A stretch of DNA of 64,000 bases from Spisula solida (taxonomy: Eukaryota; Mollusca; Bivalvia; Venerida; Mactridae): positions 2,992,001 to 3,056,000 of the forward strand of contig OX365954.1 of NCBI GenBank assembly GCA_947247005.1. The letters are read 5' to 3'. The translations under genes were made by a program, and so were the position numbers. Shown here piece after piece: positions 28,501 to 35,989 of this stretch. Under the pieces are notes generated by a model that made no database searches, was not told where the DNA came from, and saw nothing but the letters and a program-made list of their open reading frames with translations. The number at the start of each line of letters is the position of its first letter. The stretch's first letter is position 1.

Positions 28501-31500
28501 ACAAAGAATTATCAAATTTATATGATCTTTGCCAAAAACTATCGAATATTGGTACCCTTTTACAAAAAATAAGTACATGTAGTAGATATTTACAAAAAAT
28601 ATTTACATTTTTAAACCAAAAGTTGTTCATGGTTCATTAAACAATTCCAATACACACAGTTTTAAAACCAGCTGAACTGCAAATATTAAAAAAGCCTCTT
28701 AGAGGGACAGCAAGCTTGTCTAGGTCATTGATGGAAATAGATCTTTGTATTTACATAATTATGTGAATATTTCACACATTAAAGAAATAAAGTTGCCCGG
28801 AAAACCAAAAATTACTATATACAGTAAAGATAAACAATGTAATCTATGAGTCATTTCTAACTAAATGCAAGGCAGTTAAATAATGTAATCTGTGAGTCAT
28901 TTCTAACTTTGTAAGGCAGTTAAATAAATTTACAGTATACAAAATCATTACATATGTCTTGAGGTGTGTTGTTTCTTTGTCAAACTGAACATGTATAATG
29001 ACACAATTTCATGGAAAACCAGACTTATTCTAATATTACTAAGAATTTAGCGTAAAATATTGATTTTTAGGAGTAATTTAGTTAGTACTTATATTCTGTT
29101 CCCAATGTACATTTCTGTCATGTCTAATATTGTATTAGAAGATTCTGGTGGTCCTTTCTGAGCATATATATAAAGTTGATCTTTGTGTCTTGTATTTTAT
29201 CAGAAGTGACAGTGGTGTTCAGTGCTTAAAATATTCATAGGGAAACCTTGGTTGCAAGTTGATTACCTTGATTAAAGTATGTATGGTTTAGTTTCAATAT
29301 CTCTTATCTTGAGTATTGTGTAATTACCACATTTTGGTTTAGTTTTAGTTTCAATATCTCTTGTCATTAGTGTTGGGTAATAATGATGAGTTTCGATGAT
29401 AATAATACTTTGTGATCAGATGTCCCTAATAGGGGATCACAATACGGTATGTTGATAAATCACTATGTTTCTCAATGTTTCGACCTAATGAGGTCTTCTT
29501 CATGAGATGTAACACGTTATGCATTCATGCTATCAATACTGCAAAAGTATGTAAAGCAATTGAGTGTTACACCTCTTGAAGAAGACCTCATTAGGTCGAG
29601 ATATTGAGAAACAGAGTGATTTATCAACATACATAATAATACTGTTTATGTTGACTGATTGCTTCTTTTACTGGTTTCCGTAATTATGAAAATGTACAAT
29701 ATTCTGAAATTATATTTCTATGTCCAGAATACATGTATATTTCTCTGGTCAGTTGTCAAATGTCAATGACAGGCTTTTTGGGTAGTATTTGACAAACATT
29801 TATTATAATAAATCGGTCATTCAATTTTAATTTCAACCATTTCCAGCGACATAAAAAAATTTGAACTTTGTCTACTATTATTTCATTTATTCATAAACTG
29901 GTTTTGTAATGTATCAAGAGAAATTACTGACTCCACGACCATACATTTAGAATGTATCCTCATGCTGGGACAGGTTTCACTGTATTAAATGATTTCACAG
30001 CGCTGATAGTTGTTTGTACTTGAATATATACATTATCATGTTGCATGAGTAATAATGATGCAACATTCACCAGAAACTGGCTGTGAGTTGTGATGTTGTA
30101 TCTATAGTCAATATTGATTCTTTTGGAACAATCTTTCTCCAAGTTTGAAGCGATTTTCGGATCAATAACACACAGCAACAATTACATGACTTGTTGCTTT
30201 TTGGATAATATAAGTTTAAACTCTGTTCTAGGTTAGACCTACTGTCTGTAAACTCTGTTCCAGGTTACACCTACTGTCTGTAAACTCTGTTCCAGGTTAC
30301 ACCTACTGTCTGTAAACTCTGTTCAAGGTTACACCTACTGTCTTTAAACTCTGTTCTAGGTTACACCTACTGTCTGTAAACTCTGTTCTAGGTTACACCT
30401 ACGGTCTTTAAACTCTGTTCTAGGTTACACCTACTGTCTGTAAACTCTGTTCTAGGTTACACCTACTGTCTTTAAACTCTGTTCTAGATTACACCTACTG
30501 TCTGGTGTACATTGTACCTCCTAATTTGAACTTGCTTTAAAAATACTTCATTGACTGCATAGGATGTAGATATGCTGGGGGATTAATTATGTTCAAAATG
30601 GTGTTTATTTTTGCCTTCTAACTCTACTATGGAATGTTGGGCAATGATATGGTCTGCAATTTCTTTCTTTAAACCGTTATTGAGAGCTGTGTTTTAACTA
30701 TTTTTAGCTCACCTGTCACAAATTGACAGAGTGAGCTTTTGTGATCACTCGTCGTCCGTCCGTCGTCCGTCCGTCTGTCCGTCAACAATTGGCTTGTGTA
30801 GACACTAGAGGTCACAATTTTAGCCTAATCTTTATGAAACTTGGTCACAATGATCATCTCAACAAAATCTAGGCCAAGTTCGATATTGGGTCATCCGGGG
30901 TCAAAAACTAGGTCACTAGGTCAAATCATAGAAAAACCTTGTGTAGTCACTAGAGGTCACAATTTTGACTTAATCTTTATGAAACTTGGTCACAATGATC
31001 ATCTCGACAAAATCTAGGTCAAGTTCGATATTGGGTCATCCGGGGTCAAAAACTAGGTCACAAGGTCAAATCATAGAAAAACCTTGTGTAGTCACTAGAG
31101 GTCACAATTTTGACTTAATCTTTATGAAACTTGGTCACAATGATCATCTCGACAAAATCTAGGTCAAGTTCGATATTGGGTCATCCGGGGTTAAAAACTA
31201 GGTCACAAGGTCAAATCATAGAAAAACCTTGTGTAGTCACTAGAGGTCACAATAATGACTTAATCTTTATGAAACTTTGTGACAATGATCATCTCGACAA
31301 AATCTAGGTCAAGTTCGATATTGGGTCATAAGGGGTTAAAAACTAGGTCACAAGGTCAAATCATAGAAAAACCTTGTGTAGTCACTAGAGGTCACAATTT
31401 TGGTCTAATCTTTATGAAACTTGGTCACAATGATCATCTCAACATCAGCTAAGTCATGCTCGATATTGGGTCATCTGGGGTCAAAAACTAGGTCACTATG

Positions 31501-34500
31501 TCAAATCATAGAAAAAGTTTGTGTAGTCACTAGAGGTCACAATTTTGACTTAATCTTTATGAAACTTGGTCACAATGGCCATCTTAACAAAATCTAGGTC
31601 ACATTCGATATTGGGTCATCCAGGGTCAAAAACTAGGTCACAATGTCAAATAATAGAAAAGCTTTGTGTAGTCACTAGAGGTCACAATATTGGCCTAATC
31701 TGTATGAAACTTGGTCACAATGATCATCTTAACAATATCTAGGTCAAGTTTGATATTGGGTCATCTTGGGTCAAAAACTAGGTCACATGGTTAAATCATA
31801 GAAAAACCTTGTGTAGTCACTAGAGGTCACAATGTCGACCTTATCTTTATGAAACTTGGTCACAATGATCATCTCAACAAAATCTAGGCCAAGTTTGATA
31901 TTGGTTTATCTGGGGTCAAAAACTAGGTCATTAAGTCAAATCATATAAAAACCTTGTGTAGTCACTAGAGGTCACAATGTCGACCTTATCTTTATGAAAC
32001 TTGGTCACAATGATCATCTCAACAAAATCTAGGCCAAGTTTGATATTGGTTTATCTGGGGTCAAAAACTAGGTCATTAAGTCAAATCATATAAAAACCTT
32101 GTGTAGTCACTAGAGGTCACAATATTGGCCTTTTCTGTATGAAACTTGGTCACAATAATCATCTCTACAAAATCTAGGTCAAGTTCGACAGGTGAGCGAC
32201 CTAGGGCCCTTTGGGCCCTCTTGTTTGCAAATATGTTGTGTAAAGAGAAAACTAACACATTCAAGTCAAAATTAAAGGCAAGATAGCCAGGCCTCTGCCA
32301 TACCCTCATAGTGATGGATATTATCAGGAATGGGGTGTTGAGATTGAAGAATATAAGTTGTAAGAACTTGTTTCATAGTCAACCCAAAACAAATAGTATA
32401 ACCAACATTTAATATCATATGTATTGTCTGACCAGATTAAACTGAGACTCTGATCAAAATCCGTATACGCCCGGCTGTACTCGGCTGTTTTCGATTTGTA
32501 TGTTTATTTACTACATGTGCAGTAATCTCTGCATTTATATCACAATTCAAAAGAAAAATCAAGCAGGAATAGTAGTGCAGTGGAAACGTTTGCGCCTTTA
32601 ACGCCAGTGGTCGCAGGTTCAAAACTTACTGTAACCTTTTGACATTATTATTTTTACTTGAATCAAGGGGATTATGTTTAAAACTTTCCGTACGGTCTTA
32701 TATTATTTGGTCTTTAATTTCGGTTTTGCAATATTTCCAATTGCATATTTCTTTATTATAAGTACATGAACAATGTTTCAACGACTTGTCCATTATATAT
32801 TTAATGTATGCCTGAATTGTGTAATGGATATGTGAACATAGGGATGATTATAATTCACGAATAGCATACTTGCATATAAAGAAAAAAAAAGTTAAAAAAA
32901 ACTATTGTGTTTGCCTCGAACCAGATACCTTGTGGTCTACAAACTGCACACTCAACCACTGAGCCATCGCATATTGTTATCTAGTAGCAACTCAATACAG
33001 CGGCATATAGCGATAAATATAATTATATGTTTTAATAACTTGGGAAATTTCCGGAGTTGAACGAATTATGCAAGGAGTCTCAGTTTAATCTGGTCAGACA
33101 ATACATACACACATTGTAATCCAGAATTAAAAACGTTCAACTTTCAGTTAGTAGTGGAGATACTGACACAGAAAACACAAGTTCACATACAGACGAGCAA
33201 ACATCAACTGTAGATAACATGGCTGAGCAAGGAACCAGTGGTGGTGCTGAAGGAGGATCGGACAAGTTCAGCTCTCCTAAGGAACTTCTAGATTATTATG
33301 ATAAAAAGGTTTGTTGTCATGTAATCTTTGTAGGTTGAGTAAATGCAGGGGTCCTACTGAGACATAATGCCCAATCCTGAAAATGAGTCGCAAGTCTGTT
33401 TACTTAGGTGCCATTGGTATATACCCTTACACCAAAATCTCAGTTCAAACATTGTTCTATTGTTAAAATCCAGCTTATGAAATTTCAAATAACCATAACC
33501 TTCTCAATTCTTTGAATTTGTAGGACCCCTTGTACGCCTGGTTTATACTAATTTATTTTAGGTCAATTGTTCATTATTGTCATTTGTTTGTGCTCGACTG
33601 AGACTGTCACAAGTTTGTGGTCATTTGTTTATTTCCCTGCCTGATTGACCAATGACCTCCCAAGAGAAAAGACAGTTGTGTGATACAATGAACATGAAAA
33701 TTAGTCGGAAAATTTATTAATTAACCAGTATGTGATGTTGTGTACTTTTTGTTTCAACTGGAACCAAGTTTCAACAGTTTTATGGGACTGGTTTTAAGGT
33801 ATCGGGTCAGAACAGCCCACTTACAAGAAAGGCCCAGTATAAAGTACCAGAACGACCCAAACTCGAGGTGTACCGAAAGGGCCAACTTTCAAAAATCAGA
33901 GTTTACAAACAACAATTATGCTTGAATAATATAAATATTTGAGCTGTTAAGTGCAGGAAACAAACTATACCTTAGTATTTTTCAGTTCATTTCGTAAGAA
34001 CACATCATCAAATCGTGATTAAACTTTATTTATTAACTGGGCCTTCTTGGTTAGTGGGCTGTTCTGGTCAATGAGCTGTTCCGACCCTGATTTGGTTTAA
34101 ACCTTGAATGTTTTTAAATAAAATGTCAATGTTTTGTGTCGTTTCCTCCTGTACTGTTACAAATATTTCTACTTGTTGCTGTATTTTATTGCAGGGTGTT
34201 CCTGCCATGTATGCTGTAGAACCTCTGAAATGGTGTGAACATTTAGAACAAGTTACACCGTTACCAGAGAAAGAACTGGACGTAACTGATCCTTGTGAAG
34301 ATTGTCAAGCCAGGGGAGAGAACTGGGTCTGCTTGATTTGCTACAAGGTAATCTTGAGCCCACTTGATTAGCACAGCAGAGTGCTAGAAAATCACACCAA
34401 ACATTTGGTTAAATTCAGAGGTTTAGGATTCCGGATTTCACAGTTTACAGATGATTACTTACACCAAATGAGAGTTGGGCCCAGAATCTTTTAACTGCTA

Positions 34501-35764
34501 CTTATTTTGTAGTCAAAGTCGCCATGATCTTTAACATTACATTTTGGCTACAATGGGGGCATGCATGTTTTACAAAGTTTCATATCTACGGTTACCGTAT
34601 TGTTGCTAACTTTGTGACTAAATTTGTATATTTAATGTTGCAGGTATACTGTAGCAGATATGTAAAGGAACATATGGTGAAACATGGAGAAGATGCCAAA
34701 CATCCGATTGTACTCAGTTATGCTGATCTCTCTGTATGGTGTTATGATTGTGACAACTATCTCGCTAATGAGGTACTGTATCAGCTATATATTATTTGAT
34801 TCCAAGTAATATTTTATGCTGGCAGCTGACATGAGGAGCTTATAAAGTTAACACTTCCATTAACAATCAATTACCACCAATATTTTAAGCAGCCAAAGGT
34901 AAAAAACAAATTAAATTTTTAAAGAGTCATTTGATGTTAAGCACTTCTGTATCAAACCGCCAGATGCTTAATTAAGCAGCCATTATTGATGATTCCCTTG
35001 TATGCCAAGCATAGCCTTTACTTGCCAGTCAGCTTTCTGCTGAAATATGGCAGGCATATGAGTGCCTACACCTGTAATTGAACCTGGGTCCCAGATTAGA
35101 CGGTAAGTGTGCTAACCATTGAGCTATGGAGGCACATAAATATGTATAAATGTCATATTATTCCCCTTCACTAGTATTACATGTAAATATCTGATCACCT
35201 GTTTGCTCTATTTACATCTCTGTTAAATTGTTTACATAGTTTTGAATGTCCTTGTTAGTCCCCTACCGTTTTTTGACCGAAGGGGACTATAGGTTTGCCC
35301 TCTGTCCGTCAGTCAGTCAGTCATCCGTCATGTCGTACGTCAAAAAATCTGGATCCTGACATAACTCAAACAGTTTCCAAGCTAGGTTTATGAAACTTGG
35401 TATGTGGCTAGGGGGCAATTAGGGGATTATGCATGTCTAAACATATTTTGATTCTGACAAATATTGTGGTTGCTATGGCGACAGAAAGAGTGAAAATATG
35501 CCCAAATCTGGATCCTGCCATAATTCAAACAGTTTCCAAGCTAGGTTTATGAAACTTGATATGTGGATAAGGGGATTATGCACGTCTACATATAGTTTGA
35601 TTCTGACAAAGATTGTGGTTGCTATGGCAACAGAAACATTGAAAATGGCTTCAAACCGGTAGGGGACTTCTGTATTGCTTGCAATTCTTAATTACTTGTT
35701 TATCATATTTCAGAAACTGAACCCAGCGTTAGAATCTGCCCATAAAAGCAAGTTTGGCAAGTGA
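640..35764 (+). CDS. HDAC6: Histone deacetylase 6 (HDAC6), 3' part of gene, 25 coding exons
   Basis: Zinc-dependent cytoplasmic deacetylase of alpha-tubulin, cortactin and Hsp90 that also binds ubiquitin through a C-terminal finger (family knowledge). Exons read by me: 640-699, 2116-2205, 2785-2891, 3810-3935, 4639-4803, 6649-6705, 7941-8025, 10074-10114, 10717-10831, 14434-14505, 15133-15158, 15955-16059, 16877-16945, 17349-17475, 18202-18267, 18937-18996, 19616-19705, 20178-20281, 21066-21133, 21924-21996, 23157-23200, 33148-33308, 34195-34347, 34644-34772, 35714-35764. All junctions are GT-AG and phases match throughout; the total is 2244 nt, 748 codons ending in TGA. Order: end of deacetylase domain 1, linker, complete domain 2, acidic linker, ZnF-UBP. 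Two deacetylase domains plus a UBP finger separate it from HDAC10. The start codon and most of domain 1 lie before the window. Confidence 0.95.
1934..2056. mobile_element. hAT-type foldback MITE with 8-bp target duplication
   Basis: A near-perfect palindrome about 123 bp long. Both ends read CACAGGTAACTGTATCATT inward, with a poly(T)/poly(A) centre. It is flanked exactly by GTCTGTCC at 1926-1933 and at 2057-2064. An 8-bp duplication is the hallmark of hAT transposition. Confidence 0.9.
3362..3873 (+). repeat. 64-bp tandem array containing HDAC6 splice acceptor and exon start (8 units)
   Basis: Units begin at 3362, 3426, 3490, 3554, 3618, 3682, 3746 and 3810, an exact 64-bp period. Each has TAATGATTTCAG followed by TATAACAGAGA, i.e. 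acceptor plus the first ~46 nt of the exon. Only the last unit continues into the full exon (3810-3935). Confidence 0.95.
3988..4162. mobile_element. Pogo/mariner-like MITE
   Basis: Inverted ends CAGTACAAGCTCC and CAGTACAACCTCTG, with related sub-terminal sequence GAGCGACCCTC / GAGCAACACCCTC. The CAGT... ends resemble Tigger/pogo elements; the flanking TA is clear only on the right. Confidence 0.55.
4340..4592. mobile_element. TIR MITE (AGAATTTGA family), copy 1
   Basis: Inverted termini around GAGAATTTGATGTGATCC and its inverted counterpart at 4560-4585. A related copy in opposite orientation lies at 40262-40505. Superfamily not determined. Confidence 0.6.
5563..6334 (+). mobile_element. 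Helentron/HINE-like element, AGCTCACC family, copy 1
   Basis: Starts AGCTCACCTG with a hairpin (CACAAAGTG region), then CTGTCCGT-like simple sequence, a core of tandem units containing GGGTCATGTGGGGTCAAAAAC, and an inverted CAGGTGAGCG followed by a terminal hairpin GGATC-tat-GATCC and CTTGT. The architecture resembles bivalve pearl/HINE elements (from memory). Lies in an HDAC6 intron. Confidence 0.75.
6649..21133 (+). CDS. HDAC6: HDAC6 deacetylase domain 2 (complete)
   Basis: Fourteen exons encode a full class IIb deacetylase domain. It opens with [10 protein letters not shown] and [20 protein letters not shown]. Counting from the first residue visible in the window, the active-site His pair in RPPGHHAE is about 319/320, zinc ligands in [11 protein letters not shown] are Asp357/His359, the third ligand in [11 protein letters not shown] is Asp450, and the catalytic Tyr in LEGGYN is 490. 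The spacing between these matches the human domain 2 residues (a constant offset near 292). All catalytic residues are present, so an active tubulin deacetylase is expected. The domain ends near [14 protein letters not shown]. Introns are 0.3-3.6 kb and filled with repeats. Confidence 0.95.
6945..7481 (+). mobile_element. TTAA-flanked MITE (Kolobok-like), copy 1
   Basis: TTAA at 6941-6944 and 7482-7485 flanks inverted ends AGGGACTGCCTCAC / AGGTGCTGCCTCAC. Copy 2, same orientation, is at 60065-60600. TTAA targets occur in piggyBac and Kolobok; the AGG start favours Kolobok. Confidence 0.8.
7684..7790 (+). mobile_element. Possible tRNA-derived SINE fragment
   Basis: TGGCTGAGTAGTTG resembles a tRNA A box and GGTCCAAGGTTTCAA an eroded B box. 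Short and degenerate. Confidence 0.3.
8059..9205 (+). mobile_element. Helentron/HINE-like element, TCGCCTGA family
   Basis: Begins GTGTCGCCTGAAAAGGCGAC (hairpin), then about seven tandem units of ~156 bp starting TTGTCCGGAGCATAACTTT, and ends TCAGGCGACAC followed by GCGACTCGCGG. The architecture is the same as the AGCTCACC family with unrelated sequence. HDAC6 intron. Confidence 0.7.
9275..9700 (+). mobile_element. tRNA-derived SINE
   Basis: The head has an A box TAGCTCAGTGTTAACAC and a B box GGGTTCAATGCCC; the body is about 330 bp and the tail AAAAGGCGCTATATAAATC resembles LINE-derived 3' ends used by SINEs. HDAC6 intron, same strand as the gene. Confidence 0.75.
10531..10592. repeat. (TA)n microsatellite
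   Basis: About 31 uninterrupted TA dinucleotides in an HDAC6 intron. Confidence 0.97.
10935..11116. mobile_element. Pogo/mariner-like MITE with TA duplication
   Basis: Inverted ends CAGTAGAACTTTGATGTCTGG / CAGTAGAACTTTGATGCCTGG, each flanked by TA. About 182 bp; it starts about 100 bp after HDAC6 exon 10717-10831. Confidence 0.85.
11360..11549. mobile_element. Foldback MITE, ~85-bp arms
   Basis: Two nearly complementary arms starting CACCGCTTCTCAGTTCCG, each containing AACTGAAAACCGATGTAACA, around a short loop; flanked by TA on both sides. Would form a long hairpin if transcribed. Confidence 0.9.
12275..12660. repeat. Foldback/inverted-repeat element
   Basis: Nested inverted repeats: TTATCACATAACC near 12290 versus GGTTATGTGATAA near 12525, and GTGCTCATTACATAAGAG near 12552 versus its complement near 12635. 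A structurally similar foldback is at 23990-24160. Confidence 0.6.
12915..13482 (+). mobile_element. Helentron/HINE-like element, AGCTCACC family, copy 2
   Basis: 5' hairpin around CACAAAGTGACAG, a CCGTCCGTCGT simple repeat, three ~145-bp core units, then GGTGAGCG and the terminal hairpin AGGGCCCTTTGGGCCCT plus CTTGT. Confidence 0.8.
13988..14160 (+). mobile_element. tRNA-derived SINE, family B, plus orientation
   Basis: CCTAGCTCAATGGTTAGCAC (A box) and CCAGGGTTCAACTAC (B box). The body GCAGAAAGCTGACTGGCAA is shared with the inverted copy at 34950-35145. Confidence 0.7.
14552..14769. mobile_element. hAT-like MITE, CAGGGG family
   Basis: Ends CAGGGGCCCTAC and ACCCCTG with the shared interior AACAGACT...CAGGATT. 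Related copies near 19140-19336, 33346-33532, 38821-39000, 48417-48664 and 54545-54640. CAGGGGTCC is a common hAT terminus. Confidence 0.6.
15168..15330. mobile_element. Partial TIR element (GATCTCCC family), abutting an HDAC6 splice donor
   Basis: CTGGCCCAGATCTCCC begins 9-10 nt after the end of exon 15133-15158. The interior matches 45846-46086. Only one end is clear here. Confidence 0.6.
15416..15713 (+). repeat. 53-bp minisatellite, ~6 units
   Basis: The unit contains CCATTTGGGCAACCTTATAC and AACAGGTTAACCATT. Units are nearly identical. HDAC6 intron. Confidence 0.95.
18303..18509. mobile_element. TIR MITE with TA duplication
   Basis: Ends CTGTAAACCAA / TTGGTTTACAG flanked by TA on both sides; AT-rich interior with repeated TTTTGC/GCAAAA motifs. 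Confidence 0.75.
19140..19336. mobile_element. hAT-like MITE, CAGGGG family (one clear end)
   Basis: Ends GTAGGACCCCTG at 19336; interior GGTCATTTGAAGTTTTTAAA and AACAGACTT as in the other copies. The left end is not defined. Confidence 0.5.
19797..20120 (+). mobile_element. Truncated helentron-like element, AGCTCACC family
   Basis: Core units ATATTGGGTCATCTGGGGT and CTAGGTCAAATCATAGAAAA without the 5' hairpin; eroded 3' end. Lies in an HDAC6 intron between exons 19616-19705 and 20178-20281. Confidence 0.65.
21924..33308 (+). CDS. HDAC6: HDAC6 acidic/Ser-Thr-rich linker between domain 2 and zinc finger
   Basis: Three exons (21924-21996, 23157-23200, 33148-33308) give roughly 93 residues rich in Asp, Glu, Ser and Thr, e.g. 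[14 protein letters not shown] and [17 protein letters not shown], ending [12 protein letters not shown]. No SE14-type repeat like that of mammalian HDAC6 is seen. Phase 1 at 23200 joins phase 1 at 33148, so no extra exon is needed in the 10-kb intron, though an alternative exon there cannot be excluded. Confidence 0.85.
22054..22242. mobile_element. TIR MITE, CTGTAAATCACTT ends
   Basis: Ends CTGTAAATCACTT and AAGTGATTTACAG enclosing about 160 bp of AT-rich sequence in an HDAC6 intron. Confidence 0.65.
22795..23030 (+). repeat. 32-bp minisatellite, ~7-8 units
   Basis: The unit reads through ATACCAATGTAGTATGAAGA; single-base variation only. Ends about 125 bp before HDAC6 exon 23157-23200. Confidence 0.95.
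23245..23420 (+). mobile_element. Possible tRNA-derived SINE
   Basis: GCCTAGTGGTAGAGCAGCC resembles an A box and GGGATTCACTC an eroded B box. Confidence 0.4.
23990..24160. repeat. Foldback element
   Basis: TTTCCACATTGAATTTATTA near 24009 is the inverted copy of sequence near 24090-24115, around a central hairpin with GCTCGGCAGAGGCTCGC. Confidence 0.6.
24370..24690 (-). repeat. Interspersed repeat X, copy 1 (opposite to 58655-58990)
   Basis: About 320 bp shared in inverted orientation with 58655-58990, e.g. GGAAGCAATCCAAAACCTGT and AATAGAGGACACCC. No coding capacity and no obvious termini. Confidence 0.7.
25729..26136 (+). pseudogene. LINE (Jockey/CR1-like) reverse transcriptase C-terminal remnant
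   Basis: The frame reads [37 protein letters not shown], then a stop codon at 25948-25950, then in the same frame [19 protein letters not shown] and [11 protein letters not shown] with stop at 26134-26136. This is the typical end of non-LTR retrotransposon ORF2 proteins. The fragment is 5'-truncated and carries one nonsense codon; inactive. Confidence 0.85.
26640..26960 (+). pseudogene. Ty3/gypsy RNase H domain remnant
   Basis: [20 protein letters not shown] and [14 protein letters not shown] are followed by TAG at 26819-26821, then [20 protein letters not shown], then [10 protein letters not shown]. This is the diagnostic RNase H block of gypsy polyproteins, inactivated by the stop and frameshifts. 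Confidence 0.85.
27420..27855 (+). repeat. ~83-bp tandem array inside the gypsy remnant (~5 units)
   Basis: Units begin GTAGTACTGGGGCAG and include GACCCTGAGGTATTGACTGG; spacing is about 83-84 bp, with one rearranged unit near 27500. Confidence 0.75.
27930..28205 (+). repeat. ~49-bp tandem array inside the gypsy remnant (~6 units)
   Basis: The unit contains GGCCGTGAAACCAGCGTGGG and TTCGGTCCGG; ends about 55 bp before the polypurine tract. Confidence 0.8.
28441..29448. other. HDAC6 intron, no recognised feature
   Basis: AT-rich sequence. A small direct duplication (TGTGAGTCATTTCTAAC, 28840-28925) is the only structure noticed. Confidence 0.5.
29449..29630. repeat. Inverted repeat with hammerhead-ribozyme-like cores
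   Basis: Arms of about 65 bp, TGTTGATAAATCAC... and its complement, each containing GACCTCATTAGGTC (a perfect 5-bp stem with a CATT loop). On the minus strand the left arm reads CATGA, then this hairpin, then GAAAC, which resembles a hammerhead core. Penelope-like elements carry such motifs. Confidence 0.6.
30219..30503 (+). repeat. 32-bp minisatellite, ~9 units
   Basis: Unit GTAAACTCTGTTCTAGGTTA followed by CACCTACTGTCT; single-base variants. HDAC6 intron. Confidence 0.95.
30706..32224 (+). mobile_element. Helentron/HINE-like element, AGCTCACC family, longest copy
   Basis: 5' hairpin at AGCTCACCTGTCACAA, a CCGTCCGTCGTCC tract, then about ten ~148-bp core units (GTGTAGTCACTAGAGGTCAC; TTGGGTCATCCGGGGTCAAA), CAGGTGAGCGACC and the terminal hairpin GGGCCCTTTGGGCCC plus CTTGT. 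No coding potential. Confidence 0.85.
32421..33109. mobile_element. TIR element, ~690 bp, with tRNA-like segments in both arms
   Basis: About 30-bp inverted ends GTATTGTCTGACCAGATTAA...GAGACTC at 32421 and 33109. Inner segments at 32575-32645 (plus) and 32905-32975 (minus: GGCTCAGTGGTTGAGTG, GGTTCGAGGC) look like tRNA heads. The right end is 38 bp from HDAC6 exon 33148-33308. Confidence 0.8.
33346..33532. mobile_element. hAT-like MITE, CAGGGG family, complete copy
   Basis: Ends CAGGGGTCCTACTGAGACAT and TTTGTAGGACCCCTTG; begins 38 bp after HDAC6 exon 33148-33308. Confidence 0.7.
34195..35764 (+). CDS. HDAC6: HDAC6 ZnF-UBP ubiquitin-binding finger and C terminus
   Basis: Three exons (34195-34347, 34644-34772, 35714-35764). 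The first has [14 protein letters not shown] and [10 protein letters not shown]; the second [32 protein letters not shown]; the third HKSKFGK then TGA at 35762-35764. The zinc-coordinating Cys/His pattern is complete, and the Arg of CSRY and the Trp of SVWCY, used by this family to hold the free C-terminal Gly-Gly of ubiquitin, are kept. The protein stops directly after the finger. Confidence 0.95.
34950..35145 (-). mobile_element. tRNA-derived SINE, family B, minus orientation
   Basis: The minus strand reads CATAGCTCAATGGTTAGCAC and CCAGGTTCAATTACAGG, then the same body as 13988-14160. Confidence 0.75.
35257..35690 (+). mobile_element. Helentron/HINE-like element, AGTCCCCTACC family
   Basis: Starts AGTCCCCTACCG with a hairpin closed by AGGGGACT, a CTGTCCGTCAGTCAGTC tract, two core units (TCTGGATCCTG...CAGTTTCCAAGC), then the inverted CCGGTAGGGGACTT and a terminal hairpin ATTGCTTGCAAT. 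Ends 23 bp before the last HDAC6 exon. Confidence 0.75.
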
Positions 35765-35787
35765 AGCAGTACGGTTCTAGATGAACA

Positions 35788-35935
35788 CAGTAAATGGTGG
35801 ACCAATATAACAACAGGCTTTCCATATTGTTTGCCAAAGTAAATGGTGGACCAATATAACAACAGGCTTTCCATATTGTTTGCCACAGTAAATGGTGGAC
35901 CAATATAACAACAGGCTTTCCATATTGTTTGCTTC
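35788..35935 (+). repeat. 49-bp triplicate in HDAC6 3' flank
   Basis: Three copies of a unit starting AGTAAATGGTGGACCAATAT, the first 24 bp after the HDAC6 stop codon. Confidence 0.95.
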
Positions 35936-35989
35936 AGTCACTATTGCCTTCTACAGTTTCCTTAGTGTAATGCAAGCATCAGTACTTGT

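Noticed and set aside
23201..33147. Possible further HDAC6 exon in the 10-kb intron
   Set aside because: Phases at 23200 and 33148 already match and no linker-like open segment with both splice sites stood out.
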